Origin: Dugong dugon
Lineage: Eukaryota > Chordata > Mammalia > Sirenia > Dugongidae
DNA length: 64,000 bases
Assembly (NCBI GenBank): GCA_030035585.1
Contig: CM057471.1
Coordinates: forward strand, 97,031,819 to 97,095,818
Direction of reading: 5' to 3'
The translations under genes were made by a program, and so were the position numbers. The notes beneath the pieces were generated by a model. The model saw only the letters and a program-made list of their open reading frames with translations, had not been told where the DNA came from and did no database searches. Shown piece by piece: positions 33,545-45,316 of the stretch; the stretch's first letter is position 1; every line of letters starts with the position of its first letter.

Positions 33545-34550
33545 AACAATATCACTAATGGTGGAAACCAAATGAAATGTGATATTTCAAGGACTAAACC
33601 TTCAAAACACTAATTCTCATAAAGGAAATGAGACTTTCTTCTAAGTTTTCGTTCCCGTGTCTTAGGAATTTGAATATAATTTAACCGGAGAAATATTTAC
33701 TTAATATTAATAGTAACATTTGATTGTGCAAAGTAGAATAACTGTCCGATTAAAATATGCATTAGCAGGTTTTTCTTAATAGAAACAACTAAACCTTCAG
33801 CAAAATAAGTGAAAAATTCACCAATTTCCAATCATTATTTTGTAATAATTAAAGAATGTATACATAAAAAAGGATTTATAAGAATAATTTATAGTTTCAT
33901 TACTGTCATTTATTTGTGGAGCATGCACAAGAAAATTCCATAACTATTTTTTTTGTATAATCCATTTCAGTGCTTATAATAATATAGTCACCTTAATTTG
34001 AGTATTTGAAATTTAGAAATATCATACTCATTGCTGTTGGTGCACCATTTGAAGTGGAACTCCAGGTTACTTATTTGTAATTAGGATCCAGACTAATGTC
34101 CATGTTTCTAAATTTCACACAAAAACTGGCAAAAGTGGCAGAGACCGATTAAGAAAGAGACCTAACACAGGACATAATACTGTACTGAAACAAGACTGTG
34201 AGTGCAATGAGAGAAAAGCCAGTGATGTGAGCCATACGCTTTGGCATATGCCTTGTCTGAATAAACCTCATTGTTTCAATGAAGACCCTGAAGCTTCTCA
34301 GAGTCTTTACTCTTTGGGGAAAGGCAAAGGATAGCACCTCCTCTTGTGGGAAGAACATGAGGCTGGATGTCAGGAGACCTGGGCTAAAACCCTGGCTCTG
34401 CCCAAGTGACCCTGTGACCTACGTGATCTCCATGGGTTGTTCCTTGATTCTATACATTAGTTTGATCTAAATTATCCCCTGTACCAATTTTTACTTCATT
34501 GACTCTGATTCTCAGGAAACTGTGATGATGTGGCTAGAAAGAGTACATCG
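33545..34550. other. AT-rich stretch, nothing recognised
   Basis: No named repeat and no supported exon. Confidence 0.4.
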
Positions 34551-34556
34551 ATTATA

Positions 34557-34808
34557 CCAGTGGTTCTTAAAGTGCGGCTCCTGGACCAGCAGCATCCCCA
34601 CCTGGGAACTAATTAGAAATGCAAATTTTTGGATCCCACCCTATGGAGCAGTTCTACTTTGCACATACTGAGTTGGCAACTGACAACCACCACCGCCCTC
34701 CTCCAAGATCTACATAATCAAAAACTCTGGCATGGTGCTGAGCAGTAATCTGTATATTTAGACGCCTTTCAGGTGATTTTGATGAACGCTAAAATTTGAA
34801 AACCACTG
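34557..34808 (+). mobile_element. MER5A-like hAT non-autonomous element, split by a SINE fragment
   Basis: 'cagtggttcttaaagtgcgg' at the left and 'tttgaaaaccactg' at the right are the ends of MER5A. 'acctgggaactaattagaaa' lies in the body. A short AfroSINE tail piece interrupts it at about 34640-34692. Confidence 0.85.
34640..34692 (+). repeat. AfroSINE tail fragment
   Basis: 'ccctatggagcagttctact' followed by 'gagttggcaactgacaacc' is the 3' end of an AfroSINE with a small loss inside. Confidence 0.75.
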
Positions 34809-36779
34809 ATTAAACCAAAACTACATTTAACGAAAATCAAAGTTCCAAATATGAGGTAAATTAAATAAATCTAAGATCTATCATTTGACTCAGTTTATCA
34901 GACCTCATCACTGCTACACAGGGAAGCACATTTATTCCTAGCATTATGACCCTGAAGAGGTTTCAACTATTCTTTGGAAATCCCAAAACAATGAGGCCAT
35001 GGAGGTAAAAATAAGGGCAATTTTACGTAGGAATAGCCAATGAAACCTAGTTATACCCCTAATTAGGAATGTTAGGATTTTAAGTTAATTTTTATTTTTC
35101 CCATGTTATTTATTTGTGAAAAAATCATTTCCTAACTATAAATACTTTCTTTTCAATCTTGAGAATAATTAGTTAATAAAAGGCATATTCAGGTTTGTAA
35201 CATATGTTAAAAGATATACTTCATCAATGTAAAATATTATAACAGTACATGGTAAGGAGTTTTTACAATGCTAACATAATAAACAGAAGTTTTTGAGTTA
35301 TTCTGCATATTGTAGTAACTATAGTTGCTTTTCATACATGACTACCTTGGTTTTGATTTCTAATTTAAGAATTAAGAAAAGTTCACATACGGACATAGTG
35401 GCTCCAGAATCTACTCTCTGAAAAGAATTATAAACAATTATTTATAATCATAATAAAATATGTGATTATTTTCATGTAAAATATCTAAATGATAATTTAT
35501 AAATAATTAGTAAATTATTAAATAATACTTTGCCCAGCTAAAGTATTCCACTCTTTCCTGTATCAGCTCACCACCCACTAAGAGGGCTGGTTCAACTTCA
35601 CAACCATATTACAATTTTCATAATCAGCTACTGAGGTATCTTTTTGGATTTGTTTTGTTGCAACAGAAAATTAGTTCTTAAGAACTTATCGAAAGTCCTT
35701 GGGTTTATTTTATTTGACCACAAAGTCATTCTTACAGCAGGGCAGCTTAAAACTCGGGAAGATGCCAGTACAGGAAATGGCTTAAATTTGTTCCAGTCAT
35801 ATAGGATTCTGATAACGACATCAACATGCCCTAAATGAATCCACTTCAGTAAATCTAATAACATAACACAGTTCATGAAATGTTAAAGAAGTTCACTATA
35901 CAAATACACATTTAACATCACATCGTAACCTCACTTCATTTTAAAGCTTCTTAACAAACTGTTTCACTACGGTGATGAACTTCAGATGCATCCATGAGAG
36001 ACAACTGCATAGAAAAGAGCTCTCCAAATACTCCGTATCTTTTATGATAGGTTCAGGTATGCCTTTACCATAAAAAAAAAAAAAAAAGAAGACTAAGAAA
36101 ATTAAGCATCTTCTAAAAATTTTGATCAATGTGTTCTGATGCTGGATTTTTATAATATACTCACCAAGATTCTGCAAACCAAATGATCTGAGCCTGTTAA
36201 AAAGGATGACGAAATGAATGCAACATTAGGTATCGTTTTTATTTGTTTAATTTGGTAAATGTAGAATGTAATGGTTTAAAGGCAAACTCTGGATTATTTC
36301 AGTCACAACCCAATAGTTAACATGATTCTGAAGAACAGTCTTACCTTCAATACCTACCCACCCCTACACAAACACATCTATAGAAATCAATGTACATACA
36401 TATTTGTTTTCAACAACTCAGGACCACAATTATCTAGAATTTAGATTTTATACTTTTGACACTTCAAAATTATCCACTTGATGTAGGATATAAGCATAAG
36501 GAGATAAAAATCCATGCAATGATACTGAGGTTCTTCTTCAAAGTAAATTCAATATTTGATAATTCAATGCTATATAAGTGCATTGAATATCTAAAATAAA
36601 ACAAGTGCCAATTTCATCGTGAATTAATAACACATTTATTATCTTGAAATCAAACTGGCCCAAGTTACTTTTTGTCTTTCTGAGTTAGTTCTCTAGAAAC
36701 TGATTTCTCACATATTTCCTGTGTAATAAAAGCCAAGATTTCATTTCTTCTTTGCAGTTAACAAAAGATGGCAGAGGGC

Positions 36780-36957
36780 TCAAGGTAGGTATGTTCTTGA
36801 TAATTCAGAGTCAGAAAGTAGTTCTTCTTGAGCAGAAGTTTCATAATCTCCTACATTTTCAGCCAATTCAATATCTAACTCATCATTACTTTCTGCACTG
36901 TAATCAACTTCTTCAAGGAATCGAGGTTCATCTTCATCCAAAACATAAGTGGTAGGG
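36780..36957 (-). CDS. Candidate terminal coding exon, product not recognised
   Basis: On the minus strand a good 3' splice site (tttggctacag) at 36958 is followed by an open frame to a TGA at 36780. The encoded text is strongly acidic: it includes [20 protein letters not shown], then [11 protein letters not shown] and [18 protein letters not shown] before the stop. The rich D/E/S composition is more protein-like than other frames in the window. The frame also stays open upstream of the splice site to about 37015 (CSVCFGY). I do not know the protein. It could be the last exon of a gene running leftward, an exon of a processed copy, or chance. The neighbouring exon candidate at 37398-37440 joins it in frame. 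No polyadenylation site was assigned. Confidence 0.3.
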
Positions 36958-37397
36958 CTGTAGCCAAAGCACACAGAACACACAAGACCTTCATTAGATT
37001 CTAAAGTTCTAAACTTAGATCATTTTACCATCCTGGCTTAACTTTAATTCCAATATAAGTAATTTGAATTAACTTTTAAAATGTTATGCAAATGAACAAA
37101 TTGAGAGAGTTATAACAGTTGAAAGTTCCTTGTATAGACAACAAAGGGTGAAAAGCTAATTTCTAATTATATTACAAGAATGTCAATACACCTCCTACAA
37201 TTAGAAGACAAGAAAAACAATGAACCTTCTCAGTGGATACTCTTCTGAAGGGTTTCATCAATTTGCAGGCTACTAAGATTTATTTTTGAAGTTCTATTTT
37301 AATCACTCTAAATCAGGCAACAGATAATTTCAATAGACTTTATAAGAAACTGTGGGTATTTAATTGGTTCCTTAAGCAGTGCACTGAACCCACTTAC

Positions 37398-37440
37398 TCT
37401 AGGCCTAAAGTGATTATCTGCCATAAAAACAGCCCATATA
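37398..37440 (-). other. Candidate upstream exon (43 nt) with a strong donor
   Basis: On the minus strand CTAGA/GTAAGTG at 37397 is an excellent 5' splice site. A pyrimidine-rich run (cttttccttttttcttcaac) lies upstream of an AG at 37441. In the frame that fits the exon at 36957 it reads YGLFLWQIITLGL. A 20-nt version using the AG at 37418 is also possible. Confidence 0.2.
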
Positions 37441-37689
37441 CTCATCCCCAGAGTTTTCATAGGTTGAAGAAAAAAGGAAAAGAAAAACAAGTGAAGACTC
37501 CACATCCAGATTAATTACTTTCCCTTGGGACATAGAATAAGATATTTGCTTAAAAGCACTAAGTGCTTGTAAATATTTCATTAGGTAGTTGGTTTGGAAT
37601 TAAGACAACCCTTCCACTGGGGTCTATAACATATCCTTTCCTCTTCAAAAATCACATTATTCTCATTTCTCCCCATTTGCCAGCTTTTA

Positions 37690-37732
37690 CACACACACAC
37701 ATACACACACACACATACACTGGCACAGGCAC
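37690..37732. repeat. CA dinucleotide repeat
   Basis: A (CA)n run with two 'at' interruptions. Confidence 0.9.
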
Positions 37733-39879
37733 CCCTACACACCATATCTAACAAACACTGCACAAACATTTCAGCGTCTCCATTTTGTGACCAAAGCTAT
37801 TTTAATTTCACATAGATGTATGTTTGTTTATACCCCACCTGCTTCCAAAAAGGATTTGTTATAGGTGATATAACTAAAAGCTATGAAATCAGACAATGAA
37901 AAGAGAACAATAATTTGTTAAAATGAGAAGCAGATGTTACTAGTCACCTAACATGAGAGAATAACTGCAACTAAATATTAAACACAGTTCAGCTATCTAG
38001 CAGTTAAGGCAGAAAGGAAAAGGGAAAGTTAATGGATTACATGATCCTAATTTTCTGAAAAGAGAAAGCAAAACTCATCTGGAGACAGTCATTCTTTCCT
38101 AGAATAATCTTCGTCATTGAAGAAAGAAAACACATTGCAAAAGCCAGCTTGATCTTACACAGCAAACTGGCTTTTAAAAGTTCCACACTTGTACTGTGAA
38201 AGAGTGGTGCTGAGCGGTGCCACTCAGCTTAGAGGGTTGTGTGATACTTGACAACAAACGTAACACTCACAAAAACACTTTCACAGCTTTTCATTATGAA
38301 CTAAAATGTTTAGCATAGGTCTTTAGAAAAAAAACAAACATAAGTTAGATTAAAAGATTCTCTGCCTTTTAAAACAACTCTTATCATCTTTCTTTTGAAG
38401 TACAGTAATTGGTTTCTCCGCTTCACCTTGGTGTTTTAAATTCTCAGAGGGGTCCCAAGTGGTTCTTAGAAGAGATGGATGACTAGCTGAAGCGAAGGAG
38501 GGAGAAAAAGAGAAGCTAGGGAAATAAAGTGAGGAAAGACCAATCTCCTGCCACACACTTGCTTGTTTTCTTCCTGGAGCCTGTCATAACAAGAAGACAC
38601 AAACTAGAACATGCAAAGAAGGCAGATTTGGAACGCTGCTCAATAGCTACGCACGGACAATAGTGCAGGGAAACTGACCGGACTGTAGAGGCTGGCTCTA
38701 CAGAGCTGAGGCACGGTGGCCAGCGTGTGACACCCAGCAGCATCCCAGGGTCTCCCAACAGGTAGAAAGAGCACAAAATCCATGCAGTGGGTGAGCAGGT
38801 AAGCAGGAGGAAAGCATCGTTCAGGAGATCTACAGATGGCAGAATACCAGTCCAGGAAAACGGATTGCCAGCAGTGAAGCTGGCTGTAGGGAGCATAGCC
38901 ACTGCACTGGGGTGAGAGCAAGGATCTAGCTCTACGTGGGGCGATAAATACTTGAAAAAGTTAATCAATTTGAACTAAGGGAAAGGGCTTAAAGGAAAAG
39001 CCTACCTAGTCATATAAGCTGTGCATCAATGAGAAAACATAAGGAGAGACGTGACTGAGGAGCAGCAGAGCCTGGAGAGCAGGGAGACTGGGAGCGATGC
39101 TGGTGTCAGATGCTGACGTGAACCTTTAATTCAAGACAGAGGAGGTCGACCTGGAAGGCAAGCTCCTGGAAATTCAAAGTAACCTTGTAACATGGCATTT
39201 TCAGGGCTCTGGACCCAGATAATAATTTGATTCTGTCAATTCCTGATCGTGGCTCATTCGCAATGCTGAATGTGACATGAACTCCAGTCACCTCCTGGCA
39301 CCCCCCATTCTAACGCCTGGAAGTAGACCAGTTCCACACTCTAATATTCCACTCTTGTAACCCATACTGGCCTTGATATTTGACTTCGTTGTCTCCAGCT
39401 CCTAACAGAATCATGTTCCTGGCCTCAGCTTCATTAAAGTCTAACCTATAGCTGAAGCATACAGAACATACCAGCAACTGGGATGGAGCCACCAGTGCTA
39501 ACTCTGGAACATTAGTAGAACTGAGCGCACAAAGGAGGGTGAGGAAGTGAAGGGTGGAGAGAAGTGTGTGCATGTATGTTTATGTGTGACGTGTCTGAGT
39601 GAGAGAGATATCAGTGGATTAAGGTTTAAGGGACTAAGGGAAGACTGAGATAAAGGTAACGGGGACAGGCAGATTACAGCCTCCATCCCTCCACTGAAAC
39701 CACCCTTCCTGATACTGTATCCAATCAGCATTTTCCAGTCCATTTTTACAGCGTCTCTCTGTACACTTAACCGTGGTGAAAATTCTGATACCTCTCTTCT
39801 GGTTTGCTTCTTTCCTCTCTGTCCCTTATCAATGGTGTCCGTGTGCTCCTCAGTCTCTGCGTATTCATCAAACATACCA

Positions 39880-40031
39880 AAAACCCATTGTCATCGAGTC
39901 AATTCTGACTCATAGTGATCCTACAGGACAGAGCAGAACTGCCCTACAGGATTTCCAAGGAGCGGCTGGTGAATTTGAACTGTCAACCTTTTGGTTAGCA
40001 GCCAGCTCTTTAACCACTGTGCCAATGATGC
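39880..40031 (-). repeat. AfroSINE, short type, reversed
   Basis: The reversed tail (GTCATCGAGTCAATTCTGAC) comes first and the reversed head (aaccactgtgccaatgatgc) last. Confidence 0.9.
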
Positions 40032-40359
40032 TATCTTGGCCAACAGCACTTCTTATATGTATGCCCTCTTTAAGTGAGCTCAGCTATTTTGATCTGTATT
40101 CTGATAATTTCCCAGTTCACATTTCTAGCCCTGACCTCTCCCTGGAACTTCTCTTGTACATGCACGGACTTCTGACATCCATTCACATGGCTATCTCACA
40201 AGCACCCCAAATAAAGTATGCTCACAACTGAGTTCATCCTTCTCCCCAGTACCTTCTCAGCCTCTCGGTATCATTCATTCAGTGAGTCATTCGAGCCAAA
40301 ATTCTCAGTAAGCAAATCCTGCCAATCTCCTGACAAGCCTTTACTGACACTGTTTCCTC

Positions 40360-40690
40360 TGCTTAGGGCCCACTTCTTCTCCTAACTAGCTCTGATTTCC
40401 TCCAAAATGCAGCTCAGACTCATTTTCAAATGTCCTTCCTTAAAGCCCCTCTTGGGATAACTGCCCTCTCTCTAAACTCCCTCTACACATGCACGAATGG
40501 TGTATCTGATCAGTTATCATACGCAGTTGAAAACATCTATTTGTGTGCCTGTCTTCTCAGTAGTAAATCATAGCCACTTAAGGTCACAAACTGTGACTTA
40601 TACATCTTATACATCTTAGTACCTGCTGTTAGCTCCAAGAAGTGCCTGACACATTGCAATCACTGAATAAATGTTTATGAACTCTCTATG
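40360..40690 (+). repeat. L2 LINE 3' end
   Basis: 'ctccaaaatgcagctcagac', 'aatgtccttccttaaagccc', 'tagctccaagaagtgcctga' and 'cactgaataaatgtttatga' follow L2 in order. Confidence 0.7.
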
Positions 40691-40720
40691 AGAAGTCATG
40701 AGGTTCACAAGATCATCAAT

Positions 40721-40998
40721 TTTTTTTTTTTTTTTTGGTCTCATATAGGTGATTTTTTAAAAAAAATTTTTCCCATACAAAAATTTATACATACATTGTT
40801 ATGTGACTCTAATTGCTCTCCCCATACTGTGACAGCACACGCCTCCTTTCCACCCCTCATTCCCCATGTCCATTCAACCAGCTCCTAACCCTCTCTGCCT
40901 TCACATCTCACCTCCAGACAGAAGCTGCCCATTTAGTCTCTTGTATCTACTTGAGCTAAGAGGCACACTCCTCACAAGTATCACTTTATGTCCCACAG
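40721..40998 (-). mobile_element. Young, 5'-truncated L1 3' end, with perfect target duplication
   Basis: A T-run at 40721 starts the reversed L1. The body, read on the minus strand, matches the 3' UTR of the full-length L1 (52790-53020), ending with a 'tttttgtatgggaaaaa' run. The 16-bp duplication AAGATCATCAATTTTT flanks it perfectly (40709-40724 and 40999-41014), fitting a TTTT/A cut. Between the inner and final A runs lie 16 extra bases. Confidence 0.9.
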
Positions 40999-41089
40999 AA
41001 GATCATCAATTTTTATATTACCCATACCACCCATTTTACTTTAGTGGAAAAATTTAAAGCACGAGACCAATCATAAAAATTCATCTTTA

Positions 41090-41200
41090 CTTTTATTAAT
41101 AATTCCAACATACATTTAGAGCACTTTACAACTTATAAAGTGCCTTCATATACATTACCTCATATGCTAGTCACAACAACCTTCACTTAAAAAAAAGATT
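41090..41200 (+). repeat. MIR SINE fragment
   Basis: 'agagcactttacaacttata', 'tacattacctcatatgctag' and 'tcacaacaaccttc' match MIR. Confidence 0.65.
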
Positions 41201-41204
41201 TCAA

Positions 41205-41890
41205 GGTAATCTGTCCTATGGTTATAAAAGATTTGTTCCCTTTACAGCAACAGATAGGAACTCAAATATTCTTTCAATCATAAGAAAAAGAAAGTCTAAC
41301 AAGCATTTAATTATTTCCCATCACCGTTACGTTGTTTTTCTACCACTACTTCTTTGTTCGCCTCACTTTCTCCACAGAGATTTACTCCTTTTACCCTGGT
41401 TTTGCCTCATTCTCCAGAAGCTGCCTTATCTACTCCTGCCTTAACACCCTTCTATTCTAGATTTTAACTCTTAAAGGTGACTAAGCCAAAAACAATTCAA
41501 TAAGAAACACTACATTCTAAAAGAGAAGAGTATTTTAGTCCACAAGCAAATCCTCCCCATGCTGCTCCAAGAAACATATCAAAACCTTCATCCAAAGGGC
41601 CTTTTCACAGGATGAATGCACTGAAATCTCTGCTGTATGATGCCGTATGATGCAGAAAAGGTTTATAATTCCAACTGATTTCTAAAGAGAAGAGAAAAGA
41701 TTCTGCTTCATTCAGATTCAAAAAGTTTGCTGGCTACCCTCATGTTAAACACAAAGTTCAACCTAAAACAATCACCGTCCCCCTCAAATTTATACCATCC
41801 CTCTTCCAATACAGCTGATTTTACATCTAAGAAAGCAGAATGCAGTTCTTCGGCTCTGTGGCCTGTGTGTACATGGTGAAAACACAGCAC
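41205..41890. other. Non-coding stretch, nothing recognised
   Basis: No supported feature. Confidence 0.4.
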
Positions 41891-41899
41891 TGTTGGTGT

Positions 41900-42020
41900 A
41901 GCAGGGAGCTCTGGGCCTGGGCCCCTCCTCCTCTACTTACCAGCAGTGTGGCCTTGGCCACACCATGCACCCTCTTCAAGTACCAGTTTTTGACTGTGTA
42001 AAGCAGAGATGCAACACACA
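41900..42020 (+). repeat. MIR SINE fragment
   Basis: 'ctctacttaccagcagtgtg' and 'gccttggcc' match the MIR core ('acttactagctgtgtgacc'). Confidence 0.6.
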
Positions 42021-42589
42021 AAAAATGATCAACTGCCCAAACTATTAGCAATTTTTGAACTGTTAATTGTGTTTGGGTTTCTTGTGTTGAAATGTCAGGT
42101 CTAGAGTGAAAGCAAAGTCTATCTGCACACATATTACAAGATATTTTGTTCATATAATTTATAAAATGATTCCTAGATAAGAGGTAAATATGGCATCCCT
42201 AAGTATCACAAAGTAAATTAAATTATCCATAGAAAATATAAGCAACAGCTTATGTGACTCCAGTATACATAAACACACACAACAAGAGTACAGAATACTT
42301 AACAAGAAAATATTTATAGCTCTGAAAAAAAGGAAAGAAAGCTGCTAATTTACTGATATTTCTGTTGGGGAAAAAAGTGTAACTAACCTGTCTTTGGAAA
42401 ATAGTAACTAAGTCACCTAAACTCCAACTTACTTAGCTATTGATCTAAAAACATTTCTTAAACATAATCAAAGTGTTAAACCGCAGATACATTGCCCAAA
42501 TAATGCAGGAGGGCTTGCAAAACTGAAGCCAGTAAATTTTAGTGATTTTGCTTATAAACCTGGAGGACATATAATTTAATGAGATGAAC

Positions 42590-42720
42590 AGGAGATTTTG
42601 GAGTTACACCTGAATCCAATGCCTGGTGCTGTCAGGAATTGCTAGATGGATGACCTTGGGTCAATTACTCCTTCTGAGTCTCAGTTTGCATATATATGTA
42701 AAGGGGTTACAATGCCACCT
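42590..42720 (+). repeat. MIR SINE
   Basis: 'gatggatgaccttgggtcaa' and 'ctgagtctcagtttgcatat' are the MIR core and 3' side. Confidence 0.8.
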
Positions 42721-42789
42721 GTCTCTGATCATTCTCAGTTGAACACTAAATCTGAGATAAACAAACTTAACAGAAATTCAGAGTGGATA

Positions 42790-43010
42790 TGTGTGTCAGG
42801 GGTTCCCAAGATCACGCCCTGTTTCGATGATTCACCTGGAGGAACTCATAGGACTCAGCATATAGTCATACTCCTGGCTATGATTTATTACAATGAAAGA
42901 ATACAAAGGAAAATCAGCAAAGAGAAAAGGTAAATGAGGCAAAGTCCAGAGGAAACTAAGGCCACGCAAGAGCAGTTGCTAAAACGCATCAGAGCTTTCA
43001 GCAATTTCAA
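42790..43010. mobile_element. LTR-like fragment
   Basis: 'tcaggggttcccaagatcac', 'tggctatgatttattacaat' and 'aggcaaagtccagaggaaac' match a common mammalian ERV LTR that I cannot name for certain. A fossil fragment. Confidence 0.5.
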
Positions 43011-44805
43011 AGGATTAGATGACAGCTGAAGATTAGAGTTCCGGCTGCCAAGGCAATGAAAGGTTAAGAAGTCAAGTTCCCTGAAAGAAGGAAAGTGCAC
43101 AGATATGCTCCCAACCTTGAACGGTTTTCCCCCAGAGGCATCTGACATATACTTAAACTCCATAGTGCAAGAGGCTAAAAAGCAAAGCAGAAAGTAGCAA
43201 AAACAAAACAAGAAAACAAACAGAATTTTTTGACGCCTTGTAGTACTAAGGAGACAAATATTGGAGTTGAAGTCCTGCCAAACAGAAGGAGCCCAAGACC
43301 TTCAACTTTGACCCCTGAGGGACTACAACTTAGAGAGGAGTGAAACAAGGGCAAAACAAGTTTCACAATTTTGCAACCCTACCTCAAGTCAGCTCAATCC
43401 CTCACTGGACTGGAGTGATCGGACCTACTCTAACTACTTGGCAGGGAATAAACTGAGACCTCTTGGAAGGAAGGTATCATCTGGAGCCTCTATAATTTTT
43501 TATAAAAAATATTTGACATTTCTTAAATATCAGCAGGTACATCAAGAAACATAACAAGGAAAAAATATATCCACTAGAAACAGACCCAGAGATGATCCAG
43601 ATATTGGAGTTAACAGGCATGAACCTTAAAATAACTGTGATTTGGTAAGGAAGAAGTAAAACTATACCTATTTGCAGACGATATCATCTTATACATAGAA
43701 AGTCCCAGAGATTCCACAGAAAGCCACAAGAACTAATAGAAGGATTCAGCAAAGTGGCAGGGCACAATTAACATACAAAAATCAGTAGGATTCCTCTACA
43801 CTAACAAAGAGAATTCCAAAAGGAAATCAAGAAAACAATACCATTTACGATAGCCTCCCAAAAGATTAAAAACTTAGGAATAAATCTAATTTGGGATGTA
43901 AAAGACTTATAAAAAGAAAACAACAAAACCCTACTGCAAGAAACCAAAAGAGACCCAAATAAATGGAAAAACATACCATGCTCATGGATAGGTAGATTCA
44001 ACACTGTGAAAATGTCACTACTACCCAAAGTGATCTATAGATACAATGCAATCCCAATACAGATTCCATCAACATTCTTGAAAGAGATGGAAAAATGAAT
44101 TACCGACTTTATAAGGAAAGGAAAGAGACCCCAGACAAGCAAAGCACTACTAGAGCATTACTGAAGAAGACGAACAAAGCAGGAGGCCTTACATCTCCTG
44201 ATCTCAGAACCTAGTACGCAGCCATGGTAGTCAAAACAGCCTGGTACTTGTACAACAACAGACACATAGACCAATGGAACAGAATAGAGAACCCAGAACT
44301 AAATCCATTCATCTATGGACAGCTGGTCTTCAACAAAGAGCTGAAATCCATTAAATGGGGAAGAGACAGTCTCTTTAACAAATGGTGCTGGCACAACTGG
44401 ATATCCATTTGCAGAAAAACTAAACAGGATCCATACCTCATACCATATACGAAAACTAACTCAAGATGGATTAAAGAACTAAATGTAAAACCTAAAACTA
44501 AAAAGTTCCTGGAAGATAACAAAGGAGCAAGCATAAAAGCCCTAATATGTGGCATAAATAGACTATCAAACATAACTAAAAATGCACAAATAGCAGAAGA
44601 TAAACTAGACAACTGGAACCCCCTAAAAATTAAACACTTATGCACATCAAAAGACTTCCCCAAAAAGAGTAAAAAGAGAACCTACAGACTGGGAAAAAAT
44701 TTTTGGCAAAGACACCTGAAAAGGGACTAATCTCAAAAATTTATAGAAAATTTCAATACCTCAACAACAAAAAGACAAACAATCCAATTAAAAAGTGGAC
44801 AAAGG

Positions 44806-45316
44806 TCTGACAGGGAACACAACAGAGAGTCCTGGACAGAGCAGGAGAAAAATGTAGAACAGAATTCAAATTCACATAAAAATACCAGACTTAATGGTCT
44901 GACAGAGACTGGAGGAAACCCTGAAACTATAGCCCCTGGACACTCTGTTAACCCAGAACTGAAACCATTCTCAAAGCCCACTCTTCAGACAAAGATTAGA
45001 CAGGACTATAAAACAAAAAACAACAAACACAAGGAATGCGCTTCTTAGTTCATTCAGACATATGAGATTAAACGGGCAACTCCTGTCCAAAAGCAGGATG
45101 AGAAGGCAGGAAGGGACAGGAACTGGTCAAATGGGCACAGGAAATCCAGGGTGGAAAGGGGGAGAGTGCTGTCACATTGTGGGGATTGCAACCAATGCCA
45201 CAGAACAATAATGGATAAATTTTTGAACGAGAAATTAACTTGAGTCATAAACCTTCAGCTAAAGCACAATAAAAAAAATAAAAATGAACCCCGCCATAAA
45301 CAAAAAAAATATATAA
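44806..45316 (+). mobile_element. L1 3' UTR insertion (type A) inside an L1 ORF2
   Basis: 'tctgacagggaacacaacag' starts it and 'cagctaaagcacaat' with an A run ends the L1 part near 45280. 'aaaagtggacaaagg' before and 'aaaaggtgggcaaagg' after are ORF2 sequence, so it interrupts one ORF2. A further 17 bases (tgaaccccgccataaac) sit between two A runs. Confidence 0.75.

Larger units (their letters stand above)
34815..39875. other. Repeat-poor stretch with a candidate host exon
   Basis: Few transposons are visible over 5 kb. It contains AT-rich parts (35400-35540), a CA repeat (37690-37730) and the candidate exons at 36780-36957 and 37398-37440. Low transposon density may mean constraint or only chance. 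Confidence 0.4.

Noticed and set aside
35941-36177. Minus-strand frame after a polypyrimidine tract at about 36060-36085 as an exon
   Set aside because: An acceptor-like site exists, but the frame ends soon and reads like non-coding DNA (poly-Phe run, then no family signature); it may be 3' UTR of the candidate gene, which I cannot show.
38516-38968. 150-codon minus-strand open frame
   Set aside because: No start or splice context that stands out, no known domain, and composition like random frames in moderately GC-rich DNA.
39773-40231. 152-codon plus-strand open frame
   Set aside because: It runs through a reversed AfroSINE, so part of it is SINE antisense text; no family match.
41827-42153. 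108-codon minus frame as an exon
   Set aside because: It overlaps a MIR on the other strand and has no splice-site support.
44224-44730. 168-codon open frame as a gene
   Set aside because: It is a surviving piece of L1 ORF2, not a host gene.
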